Assembly: GCA_964477265.1 (NCBI GenBank)
Contig: CAYZDJ010000003.1
Coordinates: forward strand, 124,001-188,000
Reading direction: 5' to 3'
From: CAIVPM01 sp964477265
GTDB lineage: Bacteria > Bacteroidota > Bacteroidia > Chitinophagales > Chitinophagaceae
DNA: 64,000 nt
The notes below the pieces were generated by a model. That model was given only the letters and a program-made list of their open reading frames with translations. It ran no database searches and had not been told where the DNA came from. The position numbers were made by a program, and so were the translations under genes. Shown here one piece after another: positions 44,667 through 53,929 of the stretch (its first letter is position 1; every line of letters starts with the position of its first letter).

Positions 44667-45764
44667 ATGACAATTTCTGAAATCATTTTTCCATTAGAGA
44701 AATTTGCCCCAACTGCTTACCAAGAAAGCTATGATAATTGTGGCTTGCTTACTGGCAATGCAAATTGGCAATGTACTGGAGTGCTTGCCACACTTGATGT
44801 TACAGAAGCTGTGGTGCTTGAAGCTAAACAAAAAAAATGTAATTTAATTGTTGCACACCATCCCATAATTTTTAGTGGATTAAAAAAGATTACAGGCAAA
44901 AACTATGTTGAGCAAACCATTATTGCTGCTATAAAAAATGACATTGCCATTTATGCCATACACACCAATTTAGATAATGTAATTGATGGTGTAAACAATG
45001 CCATTGCAGATAAATTGGGTTTAACAAACAGAGCCATTTTGCAACCCAAACAAAACTTACTAAGCAAGCTGATTGTATTTGTTCCTGAAACGCATTTGAA
45101 TGTTATACGAGATGCAATGTTTGCAGCAGGTGCAGGAGAGATAAGCAATTACAGCGAATGTAGCTTTAACACAAAAGGCATTGGCACATTCAAGGGCAAT
45201 GAAAACACAAATCCATATTTGGGAAAAGTTGGAGAAAGGACAGAAGAACAGGAAATAAAAGTTGAGGTGATTATCCCAAACTATTTGCAGCGGATTGTTG
45301 TAAGCAAAATGGTTGCAGCACATCCCTACGAAGAAGTTGCTTATGATGTGGTGCCTTTGTCAAATACATATCAGCAAGTTGGCAGTGGGCTTGTTGGAGA
45401 ATTGGAATCCGGAATTGACGAATCAGAATTCCTTAATCTTTTAAAAACCCAATTCAACTTAAAAGTTATTAAGCATACTGCCTTGTCAAATAAAAAGGTT
45501 AAAAGAATAGCTTTATGTGGTGGAGCAGGCAGTTTTTTAACCAAGGCAGCAATTGCCTCTGGTGCAGATGTGTACGTAACAAGCGATATAAAATATCACG
45601 AATTTTTTGATGCTGAAAATAAAATTTTACTGGCAGATATTGGGCATTGGGAAAGTGAACAGTTTACAATAGATTTAATTATGCACATAATAACCCCAAA
45701 ATCCCCTACTTTTGCCGTCCTAAAAAGTAAAGTAAATACCAATCCTGTGCACGTTTTTGTATAA
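44667..45764 (+). CDS. Nif3-like dinuclear metal centre protein
   Basis: 365 residues from ATG 44667; the open frame upstream to 44637 is a leader artefact. The family pattern includes FAPTAYQESYDNCGLLTG, HHPIIFSGLKKI, HTNLDNVIDGVNNAI and, near the end, ALCGGAGSFL and TSDIKYHEFFDA with the terminal DIGHWESEQF. The roughly 120-residue insertion between the two halves (about 130-250) is that of the longer YqfO-like members. It may act as GTP cyclohydrolase-like or metal protein; the role is unsettled. The -7 box of the downstream gene lies within its last codons. Confidence 0.93.
   Translation: MTISEIIFPLEKFAPTAYQESYDNCGLLTGNANWQCTGVLATLDVTEAVVLEAKQKKCNLIVAHHPIIFSGLKKITGKNYVEQTIIAAIKNDIAIYAIHTNLDNVIDGVNNAIADKLGLTNRAILQPKQNLLSKLIVFVPETHLNVIRDAMFAAGAGEISNYSECSFNTKGIGTFKGNENTNPYLGKVGERTEEQEIKVEVIIPNYLQRIVVSKMVAAHPYEEVAYDVVPLSNTYQQVGSGLVGELESGIDESEFLNLLKTQFNLKVIKHTALSNKKVKRIALCGGAGSFLTKAAIASGADVYVTSDIKYHEFFDAENKILLADIGHWESEQFTIDLIMHIITPKSPTFAVLKSKVNTNPVHVFV
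45707..45714 (+). promoter_or_regulatory. Candidate -7 box inside the end of the Nif3 gene
   Basis: TACTTTTG in the context CCCCTACTTTTGCCGTCC, resembling the sequence before atpB. About 95 nt before the zinc-ribbon gene, so this gene may have its own promoter. No good -33 TTTG. Confidence 0.4.
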
Positions 45765-45808
45765 GTTTTGATTTTACTTTAATAAAACTAATAATTAATA
45801 ATTATAAA

Positions 45809-46564
45809 ATGGCAGCAGTAAAAGATTATTCGGTTCAAGACAAATTAGCTGGACTTGTTCGTCTTCAAAAAATTGATAGTAAGCTTGATGAGTTTGCAAT
45901 TTTGAAAGGTGAATTGCCAATGGAGGTGAACGATTTGGAAGATGAAATTCAAGGATTACATAGCCGTAAAACAAGAATAGAGGAAGAGATAAATGGTATT
46001 AATGAATACATTGAAACAAGGAAAGAAGCTATAAAAGAAGCTGAAGCTTTGGCAAAAAAATACGAAAAACAAAGTGCCAATGTAAAGAACAGCAGAGAGT
46101 TTGAAGCTATTAATAAAGAAATTGAAATGCAGCAGCTTGAGGTAAAATTGGCTGAAAAGCATATTAAAGATGCTAATGAAGAGATTGGTGAAAAAGTAAG
46201 GGCTTTAGATGCTGCTAAAAAGCAAATTGCTACTAAAGAAGGTGTATTAAACCATAAGAAAAGTGAATTAGAAAAAATTATAGTTGATACAGAAAAAGAA
46301 GAAAAACAATTTAGAAAGTTAAGTGAAAAAGCAAGAGAAGAAGTTGATGAAAGATTGATTTATAGCTATGACAGGATAAGAGGAAGTTATAGAAATGGAT
46401 TAGCTGTAGTACCAGTTGAACGTGATGCTTGTGGCGGTTGCTTTAATGCTATTCCACCTCAAAGGCAAAGCGAAATACGCTTGCACAAGAAAATTATTGT
46501 ATGCGAAAACTGTGGTAGAATTTTGGTTGATGAAACATTAAATGAAGCTACCGGTGTAAAATAG
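45809..46564 (+). CDS. Coiled-coil zinc-ribbon protein (DUF164/CT398-like)
   Basis: 251 residues, cytoplasmic. A long charged coiled coil (about 15-190) precedes a C4 zinc ribbon: CGGCFNAIPP and, 20 residues on, CENCGRILVDE. Such proteins are widespread, possibly nucleic-acid or flagellar/secretion associated in other phyla, with no settled function. It follows the Nif3 gene by 44 bp, a pairing familiar in Bacteroidota. Its leader and first codons share 29 of 30 bases with those of atpA. Confidence 0.9.
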   Translation: MAAVKDYSVQDKLAGLVRLQKIDSKLDEFAILKGELPMEVNDLEDEIQGLHSRKTRIEEEINGINEYIETRKEAIKEAEALAKKYEKQSANVKNSREFEAINKEIEMQQLEVKLAEKHIKDANEEIGEKVRALDAAKKQIATKEGVLNHKKSELEKIIVDTEKEEKQFRKLSEKAREEVDERLIYSYDRIRGSYRNGLAVVPVERDACGGCFNAIPPQRQSEIRLHKKIIVCENCGRILVDETLNEATGVK

Positions 46565-46583
46565 TTTTAAAATATTTAATGAT

Positions 46584-46618
46584 AAAAAAAGAGCAACTGT
46601 TACAGTTGCTCTTTTTTT
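46584..46618. terminator. Bidirectional terminator between zinc-ribbon gene and rho
   Basis: AAAAAAAGAGCAACT pairs with AGTTGCTCTTTTTTT around a short loop near 46601; A-run left, T-run right. Shared by the two convergent genes. Confidence 0.92.
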
Positions 46619-46632
46619 ATGCTCGTTTTTTT

Positions 46633-48315
46633 TTACCTGTTCATGCTTGCCAAAAACTCTTCATTGCTTTTAGTACCACGCATACGTTTTAGTAGTTCAT
46701 TCATTGCTTCTTCGGTATTCATGTCATTCAAGAAAAGACGCAAAATATTCATACGAGAAAGCACTTCTTTATCCAATAATAAATCATCTCTACGTGTAGA
46801 TGATGCCACCAAATCAATAGCTGGGAAAATACGTTTGTTCGCCAATCTTCTGTCAAGTTGTAACTCCATATTACCGGTTCCTTTAAACTCCTCAAAAATC
46901 ACTTCATCCATTTTAGAGCCAGTATCTATAAGTGCTGTAGCCAAAATAGTTAAACTGCCACCATGTTCTATTTTACGTGCAGCACCAAAAAACTGTTTTG
47001 GTTTTTGCATAGCATTTGCCTCTACACCACCACTTAAAACCTTGCCACTTGCAGGTGCAACTGTGTTGTGTGCACGTGCCAAACGGGTAATGCTATCTAA
47101 AAGAATAATTACATCGTGACCACATTCAACAAGTCGTTTAGCTTTTTGCAAAGCAATATTGCTTACTTTAACATGCTTTTCTGCAGGCTCATCAAAAGTG
47201 CTGGCAAGCACTTCTGCCTTTACGCTACGTTCCATATCTGTTACCTCTTCTGGTCTTTCGTCAATCAATACAACCATTAAATAACATTCAGGATGATTTG
47301 CAGCTATTGCATTTGCAATTTCCTTTAGCAACATTGTTTTACCAACTTTGGGTTGTGCAACAATTAATCCACGCTGTCCTTTACCTATTGGTGTAAACAA
47401 ATCAATAATACGTGTGCTATAGTTTGATGGATATGTAAATAAGTTTAATTTTTCAAAAGGAAACAATGGAGTAAGGTAGTCAAATGGAACCCTGTCTCTT
47501 ACATCATCTGGTTTTTTACCATTAATGGTATCAACTTTTAATAAGGCAAAATATTTTTCGCCTTCTTTTGGCGGACGAACAGAACCAGAAACTGTATCGC
47601 CTGTTTTTAAGCCAAATAATTTTATTTGAGATGGAGATACATAAATATCATCAGGGCTGCTTAAATAGTTATAGTCTGATGAACGTAAAAAACCATAACC
47701 ATCAGGCATCATTTCTAAAACTCCTTCACTGCTGATTACGCCTTCAAATTCAATATTAAAAACAGGTTGGCGGTTTTGGCGTTGCTGATAAGGGTTTTTA
47801 TTATTGTTGTTGCGTGTTGGTTCATCGTTTTCATTGTCGCCATCATTTTCTTCATTATCACTATCATCAATTTCGTCATCGCCACCTGTAGCAGCAAGTA
47901 AAGAAGCTGCAAGGTTTAATATATTTTGATCATCGTTTAATGATTCTTCAATTGTTGTTTCCTGATTTTCAGCTATAGGCTTAGCTGCTTCTTTTGCTTT
48001 TTTAACACGGCGAGGTGCAGGTTTCTCTGTTTTTTCAGAAGCCTTTTCTGTTTCGTTTCCATTGCTCATTACTTCTGCCTCTTCTGTAATGTTTGCAGTA
48101 GATGCTTTAACTGTAACAGGTTTTCTTGTTCTTGCTTTTTTTGCAGGCTCTTCCGCTTTTTCGTTTGTTGCAGAATTGCTAATAGCCTGTTTGTCCAGTA
48201 TTTTATAGATTAAATCTTGTTTCTCTAATCCTTTGGTGTTGGTAATTTTTAATTGCTCTGCCAAGTCGTGTAATTCTGGCATAAGCATATCATTCAATTG
48301 TAAAATGTCGTACAT
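46633..48315 (-). CDS. rho: Transcription termination factor Rho
   Basis: 560 residues. The N-terminal Rho-N helical domain (about 1-45) is followed by a low-complexity linker of about 135 residues rich in charged residues and Asn (about 46-180). Then come the cold-shock RNA-binding domain (GVLEMMPDGYGFLRS near 198) and the RecA-type ATPase with P-loop AQPKVGKT (320-327), Walker B DVIILLDSITRLARA and the Q/R-loop region. It is a hexameric helicase that ends transcripts. The linker makes it longer than the E. coli protein (419 residues), as in many Bacteroidota. It ends at the bidirectional hairpin. Confidence 0.97.
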   Translation of the reverse strand: MYDILQLNDMLMPELHDLAEQLKITNTKGLEKQDLIYKILDKQAISNSATNEKAEEPAKKARTRKPVTVKASTANITEEAEVMSNGNETEKASEKTEKPAPRRVKKAKEAAKPIAENQETTIEESLNDDQNILNLAASLLAATGGDDEIDDSDNEENDGDNENDEPTRNNNNKNPYQQRQNRQPVFNIEFEGVISSEGVLEMMPDGYGFLRSSDYNYLSSPDDIYVSPSQIKLFGLKTGDTVSGSVRPPKEGEKYFALLKVDTINGKKPDDVRDRVPFDYLTPLFPFEKLNLFTYPSNYSTRIIDLFTPIGKGQRGLIVAQPKVGKTMLLKEIANAIAANHPECYLMVVLIDERPEEVTDMERSVKAEVLASTFDEPAEKHVKVSNIALQKAKRLVECGHDVIILLDSITRLARAHNTVAPASGKVLSGGVEANAMQKPKQFFGAARKIEHGGSLTILATALIDTGSKMDEVIFEEFKGTGNMELQLDRRLANKRIFPAIDLVASSTRRDDLLLDKEVLSRMNILRLFLNDMNTEEAMNELLKRMRGTKSNEEFLASMNR

Positions 48316-48515
48316 AATAAATATGTGTTGTGTAATAATTTTTTAAAAAACAGGGATAAATGAAAATGAAAATTTTGGGAAATCGAATCAAATACTCTGC
48401 GGAAATCGTTAAAACCAAATATTGGTTTGCGATGCAATATTAATGGAGTTTTTTATTAAGCGTAAATTTTTTTTATAAAAGCAAATTTTATTGGATAATA
48501 TAATAAAGGCAACTT

Positions 48516-48938
48516 TTAACTGCTATGATCAGCAACAATTACCCATTCTCCTTTTATTTTTTTAATAAGTAAGGTATAATGACCACTTACATCTCCAATG
48601 CTTCTCTTTAAATACCATTTGCCTACAACAAAATAATACTTGCGACTAAGTTTTTTTATACTTAAAATAGTGCTGGTAAACTTGCCCATTGCAGCAGTAT
48701 CTGGATAGCCTTTTTTATAATTGGCAAGTGTTGTATTGTATCCATACTTTGGACCATTTTTTCCTATAAATAAAAGGCTGTCATTGTTCCAATAGCCAAT
48801 CATAAACTTTTCCAAATCTCCATTATTCCATGCTGTTTCTTGTGCAGCAAGCATTTTACGAATAGCAGTTTCATTTTTATGTTGTGCGTTAATTGATAAG
48901 CTTATTAAACAACAAAAGATTAAGAACATTTTTTTCAT
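48516..48938 (-). CDS. Exported DUF4440/NTF2-like protein
   Basis: 140 residues from the start at 48938, which gives a proper signal peptide (MKKMFLIFCCLISLSINAQ); the upstream open frame adds 11 unlikely residues. The mature part begins IRKMLAAQETAWNNGDLEKFMIGYWNNDSLLFIG and ends GHYTLLIKKIKGEWVIVADHSS, the usual order in DUF4440 proteins of the NTF2-like superfamily. Periplasmic; ligand unknown. Confidence 0.85.
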   Translation of the reverse strand: MKKMFLIFCCLISLSINAQHKNETAIRKMLAAQETAWNNGDLEKFMIGYWNNDSLLFIGKNGPKYGYNTTLANYKKGYPDTAAMGKFTSTILSIKKLSRKYYFVVGKWYLKRSIGDVSGHYTLLIKKIKGEWVIVADHSS

Positions 48939-49062
48939 AAGTAAAAATAATAAGTTGAAATTGTGTAACAAGAATACTAAATCATGAAATACAAACTTGA
49001 AAAATATGTTTGGCCATCGATAAACTTTTGTAAGATAAAAAAGTCTTTAACAAAATCTCGGT

Positions 49063-49140
49063 ATGAAAAACATATTTCAATTTATAGGCTCAATGATAGT
49101 ATTTGTGGTGCTGATTATTTTTTTTGGCACCAATGAATAA
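49063..49140 (+). CDS. Possible 25-residue single-pass membrane peptide
   Basis: ATG 49063 to TAA 49138-49140. The peptide is MKNIFQFIGSMIVFVVLII followed by FFGTNE: short N-terminus, one hydrophobic helix, acidic end. TAAACTTTTG about 38 nt upstream resembles a Bacteroidota -7 box. The frame ends 1 bp before the convergent glycosyltransferase stop, which suggests a real gene boundary. Translation is unproven. Confidence 0.35.
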   Translation: MKNIFQFIGSMIVFVVLIIFFGTNE

Positions 49141-49141
49141 A

Positions 49142-50299
49142 CTATTGCACACTCCTATCCTTCCATTTATAAGTTCCAAATTTACCAAGCCAACCAGCAA
49201 CAACCATATAAGTAATATGCAATGGTTGTAGTAGTGCAAACTGTACAAAGTTTATTTTACCAAAAAAACGACCTGCAGGTTTTATAAACATCCATTCCAC
49301 AAGGGTTTTAATGGCAATAAAAACCAAACAAGCCAGTAACAATTGTAATTGCATAATGCCAATAAAAAACATAACAAACAAAAACAGGTTAAACAAATAC
49401 ACCATTAATAAAACAGGCAATAAGCTTTTGTCGTCATATTTATCAGCCTTGCTTGCCCAGCGTATCCTTTGATTGATAAAGGTTTTCCAATTTGGCATTG
49501 GTTCGGTTGTTACTATACTTTCTTTACAAAACAAGTAACCAATTTTGCCTTTATGCTGTTGCTTAATTTTATTCATCAGCAACATGTCGTCTCCACTGGC
49601 AATATTATCAATTCCCTTAAAGCCGCCTACCTCAAAAAAAACTTTTTTACTATAAGCTAAGTTTGCACCATTGCACATGCTATGCAAACCAACACTAACA
49701 GTTGCAGCAGTTGCAGCCTGCAAAGCCATAAAATCTATATATTGAAATTGAGATAAAATTGTTTTGTCATTTGAAAAAACAACAGGTGCAGCAACAAATA
49801 CATTATTGGTCTGGCTAATATAATCATCGAAATGCTGTAGCCAGTTTGGCTGTACCAAACAATCTGCATCAGTAGTAACTATCCAGTTTCCATTGGCTTT
49901 ACCAATTGCCATTTCTATTGCCTTTTTTTTATAAGCATTCAATGGCTTTCCTTTCAATTCGTCCTGTAGCTTTATAATCTTTATATTGCTATGTTGCGTT
50001 GCAAAGCTTTCAATAATATTTGCAGTATTGTCTGTTGAATGGTCGTCTATAACAATAACTTCAAATAAATGGGCAGGGTAATTTTGTTGTAATATTTTTT
50101 GCAGACAGTTGCCAATATTTTTCTCTTCGTTACGTGCAGGAATAATGATGCTGAAAAAATGCCTTGGCTTGTATTGTGCAGATGGTTTAAACTCTTGCAA
50201 TTGCAGGAACCATTTTCTGTAAAACAGTATTAATGCACAGTAAGGAATAAGCAAAACCGTGGTTACCGTTATGAAAATGGTTGTAAACATCAGCAACAA
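49142..50299 (-). CDS. Family 2 glycosyltransferase, membrane-bound
   Basis: 385 residues. One N-terminal transmembrane helix is followed by a GT-A catalytic domain (SIIIPARNEEKNIGNC, VIDDHSTDNT, TTDADCLVQPNW) with the acceptor motif QRIRW near 275, then about three C-terminal transmembrane helices. The layout fits processive or membrane-lipid glycosyltransferases acting in envelope polysaccharide assembly; donor and acceptor are unknown. Start could be M1 or M4. Lies downstream of the PHP surface-protein gene on the same strand. Confidence 0.9.
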   Translation of the reverse strand: MLLMFTTIFITVTTVLLIPYCALILFYRKWFLQLQEFKPSAQYKPRHFFSIIIPARNEEKNIGNCLQKILQQNYPAHLFEVIVIDDHSTDNTANIIESFATQHSNIKIIKLQDELKGKPLNAYKKKAIEMAIGKANGNWIVTTDADCLVQPNWLQHFDDYISQTNNVFVAAPVVFSNDKTILSQFQYIDFMALQAATAATVSVGLHSMCNGANLAYSKKVFFEVGGFKGIDNIASGDDMLLMNKIKQQHKGKIGYLFCKESIVTTEPMPNWKTFINQRIRWASKADKYDDKSLLPVLLMVYLFNLFLFVMFFIGIMQLQLLLACLVFIAIKTLVEWMFIKPAGRFFGKINFVQFALLQPLHITYMVVAGWLGKFGTYKWKDRSVQ

Positions 50300-50324
50300 A
50301 GAAAAGGCAGAAACAAGAACAATC

Positions 50325-53300
50325 TTACATCTTCATAAATTTCTCTGTCAACACTTCCTCATTCATCATTATACTTATAAAGTAATTTCCTTTAACCATG
50401 TTGTTTACCCAAATGCTTTTAGATTGATAGCCTTTGGCAAGGGTAATATTTTCAGATGATATTATCCTGCCAAAAATATCTGTAATAACAAGCCTTGCTG
50501 CAGTTCCATTTATTGAATTGATGTTTAATTTTAAAATATCGGTAACAGGGTTTTGCAATAAGCTAAAACCATTGATATTGCTAGCTTTTAAATTTACAGA
50601 AGCAATATTAGAGTAAGCAAATTTTCCATCTTTATCAATTTGCTTTAGCCTGTAATAATTTATTCCCTCAACTGCATATTCATCAATTATTGTATAGCTG
50701 TTTTCTTTATTGCTTTTTGCAGCCACTGTATTAAATGCTTTAAAATGGATACCATCAGAAGATTTTTCTATAACAAATTTTTCATTGTTGATTTCATTAG
50801 CTGTTTGCCAGTTTAACGTCACTGTCCTGTTGCGGTTTAAAGTAGCTGTAAAGCTTAACAATGTAATTGGTAATGGTGCTGTTTTGGTGTACCATATTGG
50901 CGAAGACATAGTTCTGTTTCCTGAAATGGTTATGTCTGCATAATAATATCCAGTTGCATTATTTGCAAGTGTATTGTCGGTATAGGAAAGGTTGTTGCCA
51001 CTGCCACTTGCCACTTGCACTGGTAAAACACCACTACCTAAAACACCATACATAATTTTAATAGAAGGTGTAGCAGTTGGGTTGGTTGGGTCAATGGCAT
51101 AAACACTTATTGCAGGTGGGTTTGAGCCTGTTAATATGCTTCCCATTTTTTCATTGTTCAAGATAAAATTTACCCTGGTATCACAATCTTCGCTGGCATA
51201 AAAACTCCTGCTTTTTATAGCTGCATAAAAATCTGTTGGGCTTAAAGAGGGAGATATAACACCCAGCCTGTTATTGTTGCTTCTGCCAAAATTTGTGTAA
51301 TGCGTATCGTGATCCATGAAAGGACCAATGTGATAACCTTTAGACAACATCTTTAAGTAATAATCAACATAACCAAACGAGCTTGGAGGATCGTTGTAGT
51401 TTGTGCTTGTTGAAAATGCAGGACCACTTGCAACAGCACAACCACGCATAGCACTGTCTGCACCTGCATTGTAAACAATATTTGATAAATTGTTGTAGTC
51501 TGAAAAATCGGGATGAGCTAAAGATGCAAATACCGTTGAACCTGCCTTATTCATATTATTGATTACCCTAAACAAACCTGTGCTACCATTGCTTTCTGGC
51601 GTTCCTGTATAATCGCTTAAAGCTACATAAGTATTATAGTTATTAGGTTCCCAACCAAACAATTTATTGCTGCCATAAATTAAAACGTGACCACCGTTGC
51701 TGATTACACCATACTCCATTCCATACAAAGCCAAAAAGGTTGAAGTGGTTGCAGCAGCAGCCTGGTTTAAACCTAAGGCATAATTTCCTAATAACATACC
51801 AGCACTTGAGTGGTTATGTTCAGATATGCCCAAAAAGTCCATGCACAAAGATGTTTTTGCATAAGCATAGTCATCTGCTGGTGTTAAACTTGAATTGTCC
51901 TTATTGCCATCGCTGTAAAAAGAATGTGCATGAAGGTTACCAAAATAATAACTACTTGTTGCTGCACCAGTAGTTGTAACGCTTGCTGTTAAAGGGTTTG
52001 TTGTTAAATATGTTGGACTTGTACCACTGCAGATATTATTTTTTGCAAATACAAAATAGTAATACGTTGTGCTTGCAGTTAGGTTATTATCTATAAAAGC
52101 AGTAGCTGCAATATTGGCTACTACCGTTGCTGTGCCTAATGTTGAGCCTGCTGTATAGTTTGTGCCATTAACAGGCAATGATGATATTGATGAATTTGTG
52201 TTACGCAAAATAAGGTAGCCATCGGTGTTTGGCGATGCTATAAAATATCCATTAACAGATGTGCTGCTTGCATTTAAATTTAATTGTGTAGGTTGTGCAG
52301 ATGGTGCAACACATGCAGGCAATACTACTGTTGTAGCACTTGCTGTTAAAGGATTTGATGAATTGTATGCAGGTGGGTTGTTGCAGCTTTGGCTGTTTAA
52401 GCCAAATACAAAGAAATAATAGGTTGCACCACTTGTTAAATTATTAGCTGTAAAAGTTGTGCCTGTTGTTCTTGTTACAACACTTCCATTACCTAAAAAA
52501 TTACCACCATTATAAAAAGTGCCATTGTTTAAAGTGCCTGTAAAATTTGATGATGTTGAACGAATAATTAAATATTCATCTGTACCGCTTGCAGCAGTAA
52601 AATTGCCTGTAATGCTTGTGGTTGTTACGTTTGAGAAAACAAGGTTGGTAGGTTGTGTAGTTGGTGCAGCACAAGGTAATTGACCTGCAAGCGTGGTTGC
52701 ATTGCCTGTTAATGGATTTGTGCCATAATATAATGGCCCACCTGTGCAGGCATTATTCATTGAAAAAATAAAGAAATAATATGTTGTGGAATTTGTTAAA
52801 CCTGTAACAGTAACACTTGTATTGCTTGTTATGGCAACAACAGTTCCATCGCCTAAATTATCACCAATGTTATATCCAGTAAGGTTTACAGGGTTACTGC
52901 TTAAAGAATTATTTTTACTCATTACCACTAAATAATTTTGTGGAGCTGGGCTTGCAGCAGTAAAGGAAAAGTTAATCGCGTTATATAAAACAGTGCCTGA
53001 TGTAAAGGCAGTTGGTTGTGCAGTTGGTGCCACACAAGGTGTTGTAGATAGAGCAGTCACCTTTACATTGTCAATGCTTATTCTTGGACGCGAACCTGAT
53101 GATCCACCACTTCCATTATGATAATAGAAACGTAAACGTGCAGTGGCACTTCCATTAAAAATAGCTGGCAATGCAACATTGGTAATGCTTCCAGCGGTTG
53201 GGCTAAAGTTTATAAAATTTAAAACCTGTGCTGTTGTAATTTCTATATAGCTTGCTCCATCTGTACTTGCATATACACGCAAGCTGCCAGCCCTGTTGCC

Positions 53301-53756
53301 ACTATTATTATTTAATGATGCCCAGTCAAAGCTTAAAGTACCAGCGTTTACGCCAGTAAAATCCATAAAAAAATCTACTGCAACAGAAGAAGTATTGTCA
53401 GTAGGTCCTGTTGAAATTAAATTTAATGCACTGGAGCCTTTGTATATGCCACCACTGTAAATTGGCACACCACTGCCACTTGGTATTTGAAAAAAATTGG
53501 ACACTGTTGTAATCCTTGTTGCATTTGGAATAGCTGGTGTTGATGTTAAAGCATCAATACCTTTCCAAGCCTGAGAACCTACGCCACTAATAAATGTACC
53601 ATTGTTGCTTGTAGTATTAAATACCCAGTTATCAATATCTGCAAAATTTTCGGTATATGTTAAACCGCTTTGGTTTGCCATGCTTACAGGCGTTTGGCAA
53701 TAAATATTAGTAATACAAAAACAGATTAGTAATACTAAAAGTAAATTTTTTTTCAT
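50325..53756 (-). CDS. T9SS-exported PHP-domain phosphoesterase with FN3-like repeats
   Basis: 1143 residues. Signal peptide 1-20 (ends IYCQ). An N-terminal beta-sandwich (about 30-235, possibly carbohydrate binding) is followed by three FN3-like repeats (each starting C-xAPxxQPT), then a PHP metallophosphoesterase domain (about 600-900): H609 and H611 in NLHAHSFYSDG, D616, E646-H647 in ISEHNH, E681, H748 in AHPDF, and D815/D817/H819 in MDHDTHY. The end (PLPITLLSFTA ... YFISIMMNEEVLTEKFMKM) is a T9SS type A tail. It probably hydrolyses a phosphoester outside the cell or on its surface; the substrate is unknown. Confidence 0.88.
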   Translation of the reverse strand: MKKNLLLVLLICFCITNIYCQTPVSMANQSGLTYTENFADIDNWVFNTTSNNGTFISGVGSQAWKGIDALTSTPAIPNATRITTVSNFFQIPSGSGVPIYSGGIYKGSSALNLISTGPTDNTSSVAVDFFMDFTGVNAGTLSFDWASLNNNSGNRAGSLRVYASTDGASYIEITTAQVLNFINFSPTAGSITNVALPAIFNGSATARLRFYYHNGSGGSSGSRPRISIDNVKVTALSTTPCVAPTAQPTAFTSGTVLYNAINFSFTAASPAPQNYLVVMSKNNSLSSNPVNLTGYNIGDNLGDGTVVAITSNTSVTVTGLTNSTTYYFFIFSMNNACTGGPLYYGTNPLTGNATTLAGQLPCAAPTTQPTNLVFSNVTTTSITGNFTAASGTDEYLIIRSTSSNFTGTLNNGTFYNGGNFLGNGSVVTRTTGTTFTANNLTSGATYYFFVFGLNSQSCNNPPAYNSSNPLTASATTVVLPACVAPSAQPTQLNLNASSTSVNGYFIASPNTDGYLILRNTNSSISSLPVNGTNYTAGSTLGTATVVANIAATAFIDNNLTASTTYYYFVFAKNNICSGTSPTYLTTNPLTASVTTTGAATSSYYFGNLHAHSFYSDGNKDNSSLTPADDYAYAKTSLCMDFLGISEHNHSSAGMLLGNYALGLNQAAAATTSTFLALYGMEYGVISNGGHVLIYGSNKLFGWEPNNYNTYVALSDYTGTPESNGSTGLFRVINNMNKAGSTVFASLAHPDFSDYNNLSNIVYNAGADSAMRGCAVASGPAFSTSTNYNDPPSSFGYVDYYLKMLSKGYHIGPFMDHDTHYTNFGRSNNNRLGVISPSLSPTDFYAAIKSRSFYASEDCDTRVNFILNNEKMGSILTGSNPPAISVYAIDPTNPTATPSIKIMYGVLGSGVLPVQVASGSGNNLSYTDNTLANNATGYYYADITISGNRTMSSPIWYTKTAPLPITLLSFTATLNRNRTVTLNWQTANEINNEKFVIEKSSDGIHFKAFNTVAAKSNKENSYTIIDEYAVEGINYYRLKQIDKDGKFAYSNIASVNLKASNINGFSLLQNPVTDILKLNINSINGTAARLVITDIFGRIISSENITLAKGYQSKSIWVNNMVKGNYFISIMMNEEVLTEKFMKM

Positions 53757-53929
53757 TAAATAAAATTTGGGAGGTGTTGGCTGGCTCGGGCGGCAAATAT
53801 CGTAACAAAAACTAGAAATTGCATTAAAGAATAATTATAGTTTTTTTAGCTTATAACTGATTGATATTTTTTGAACAATAAAATTTCAATAATTGATTTG
53901 CCTTATTTTCACCGCTATAATTGCTGCTA

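Noticed and set aside
46619..47119. 166-residue plus-strand frame opposite rho
   Set aside because: It starts inside the T-run of the bidirectional terminator and runs antisense to the conserved rho ATPase domain; no recognisable protein.
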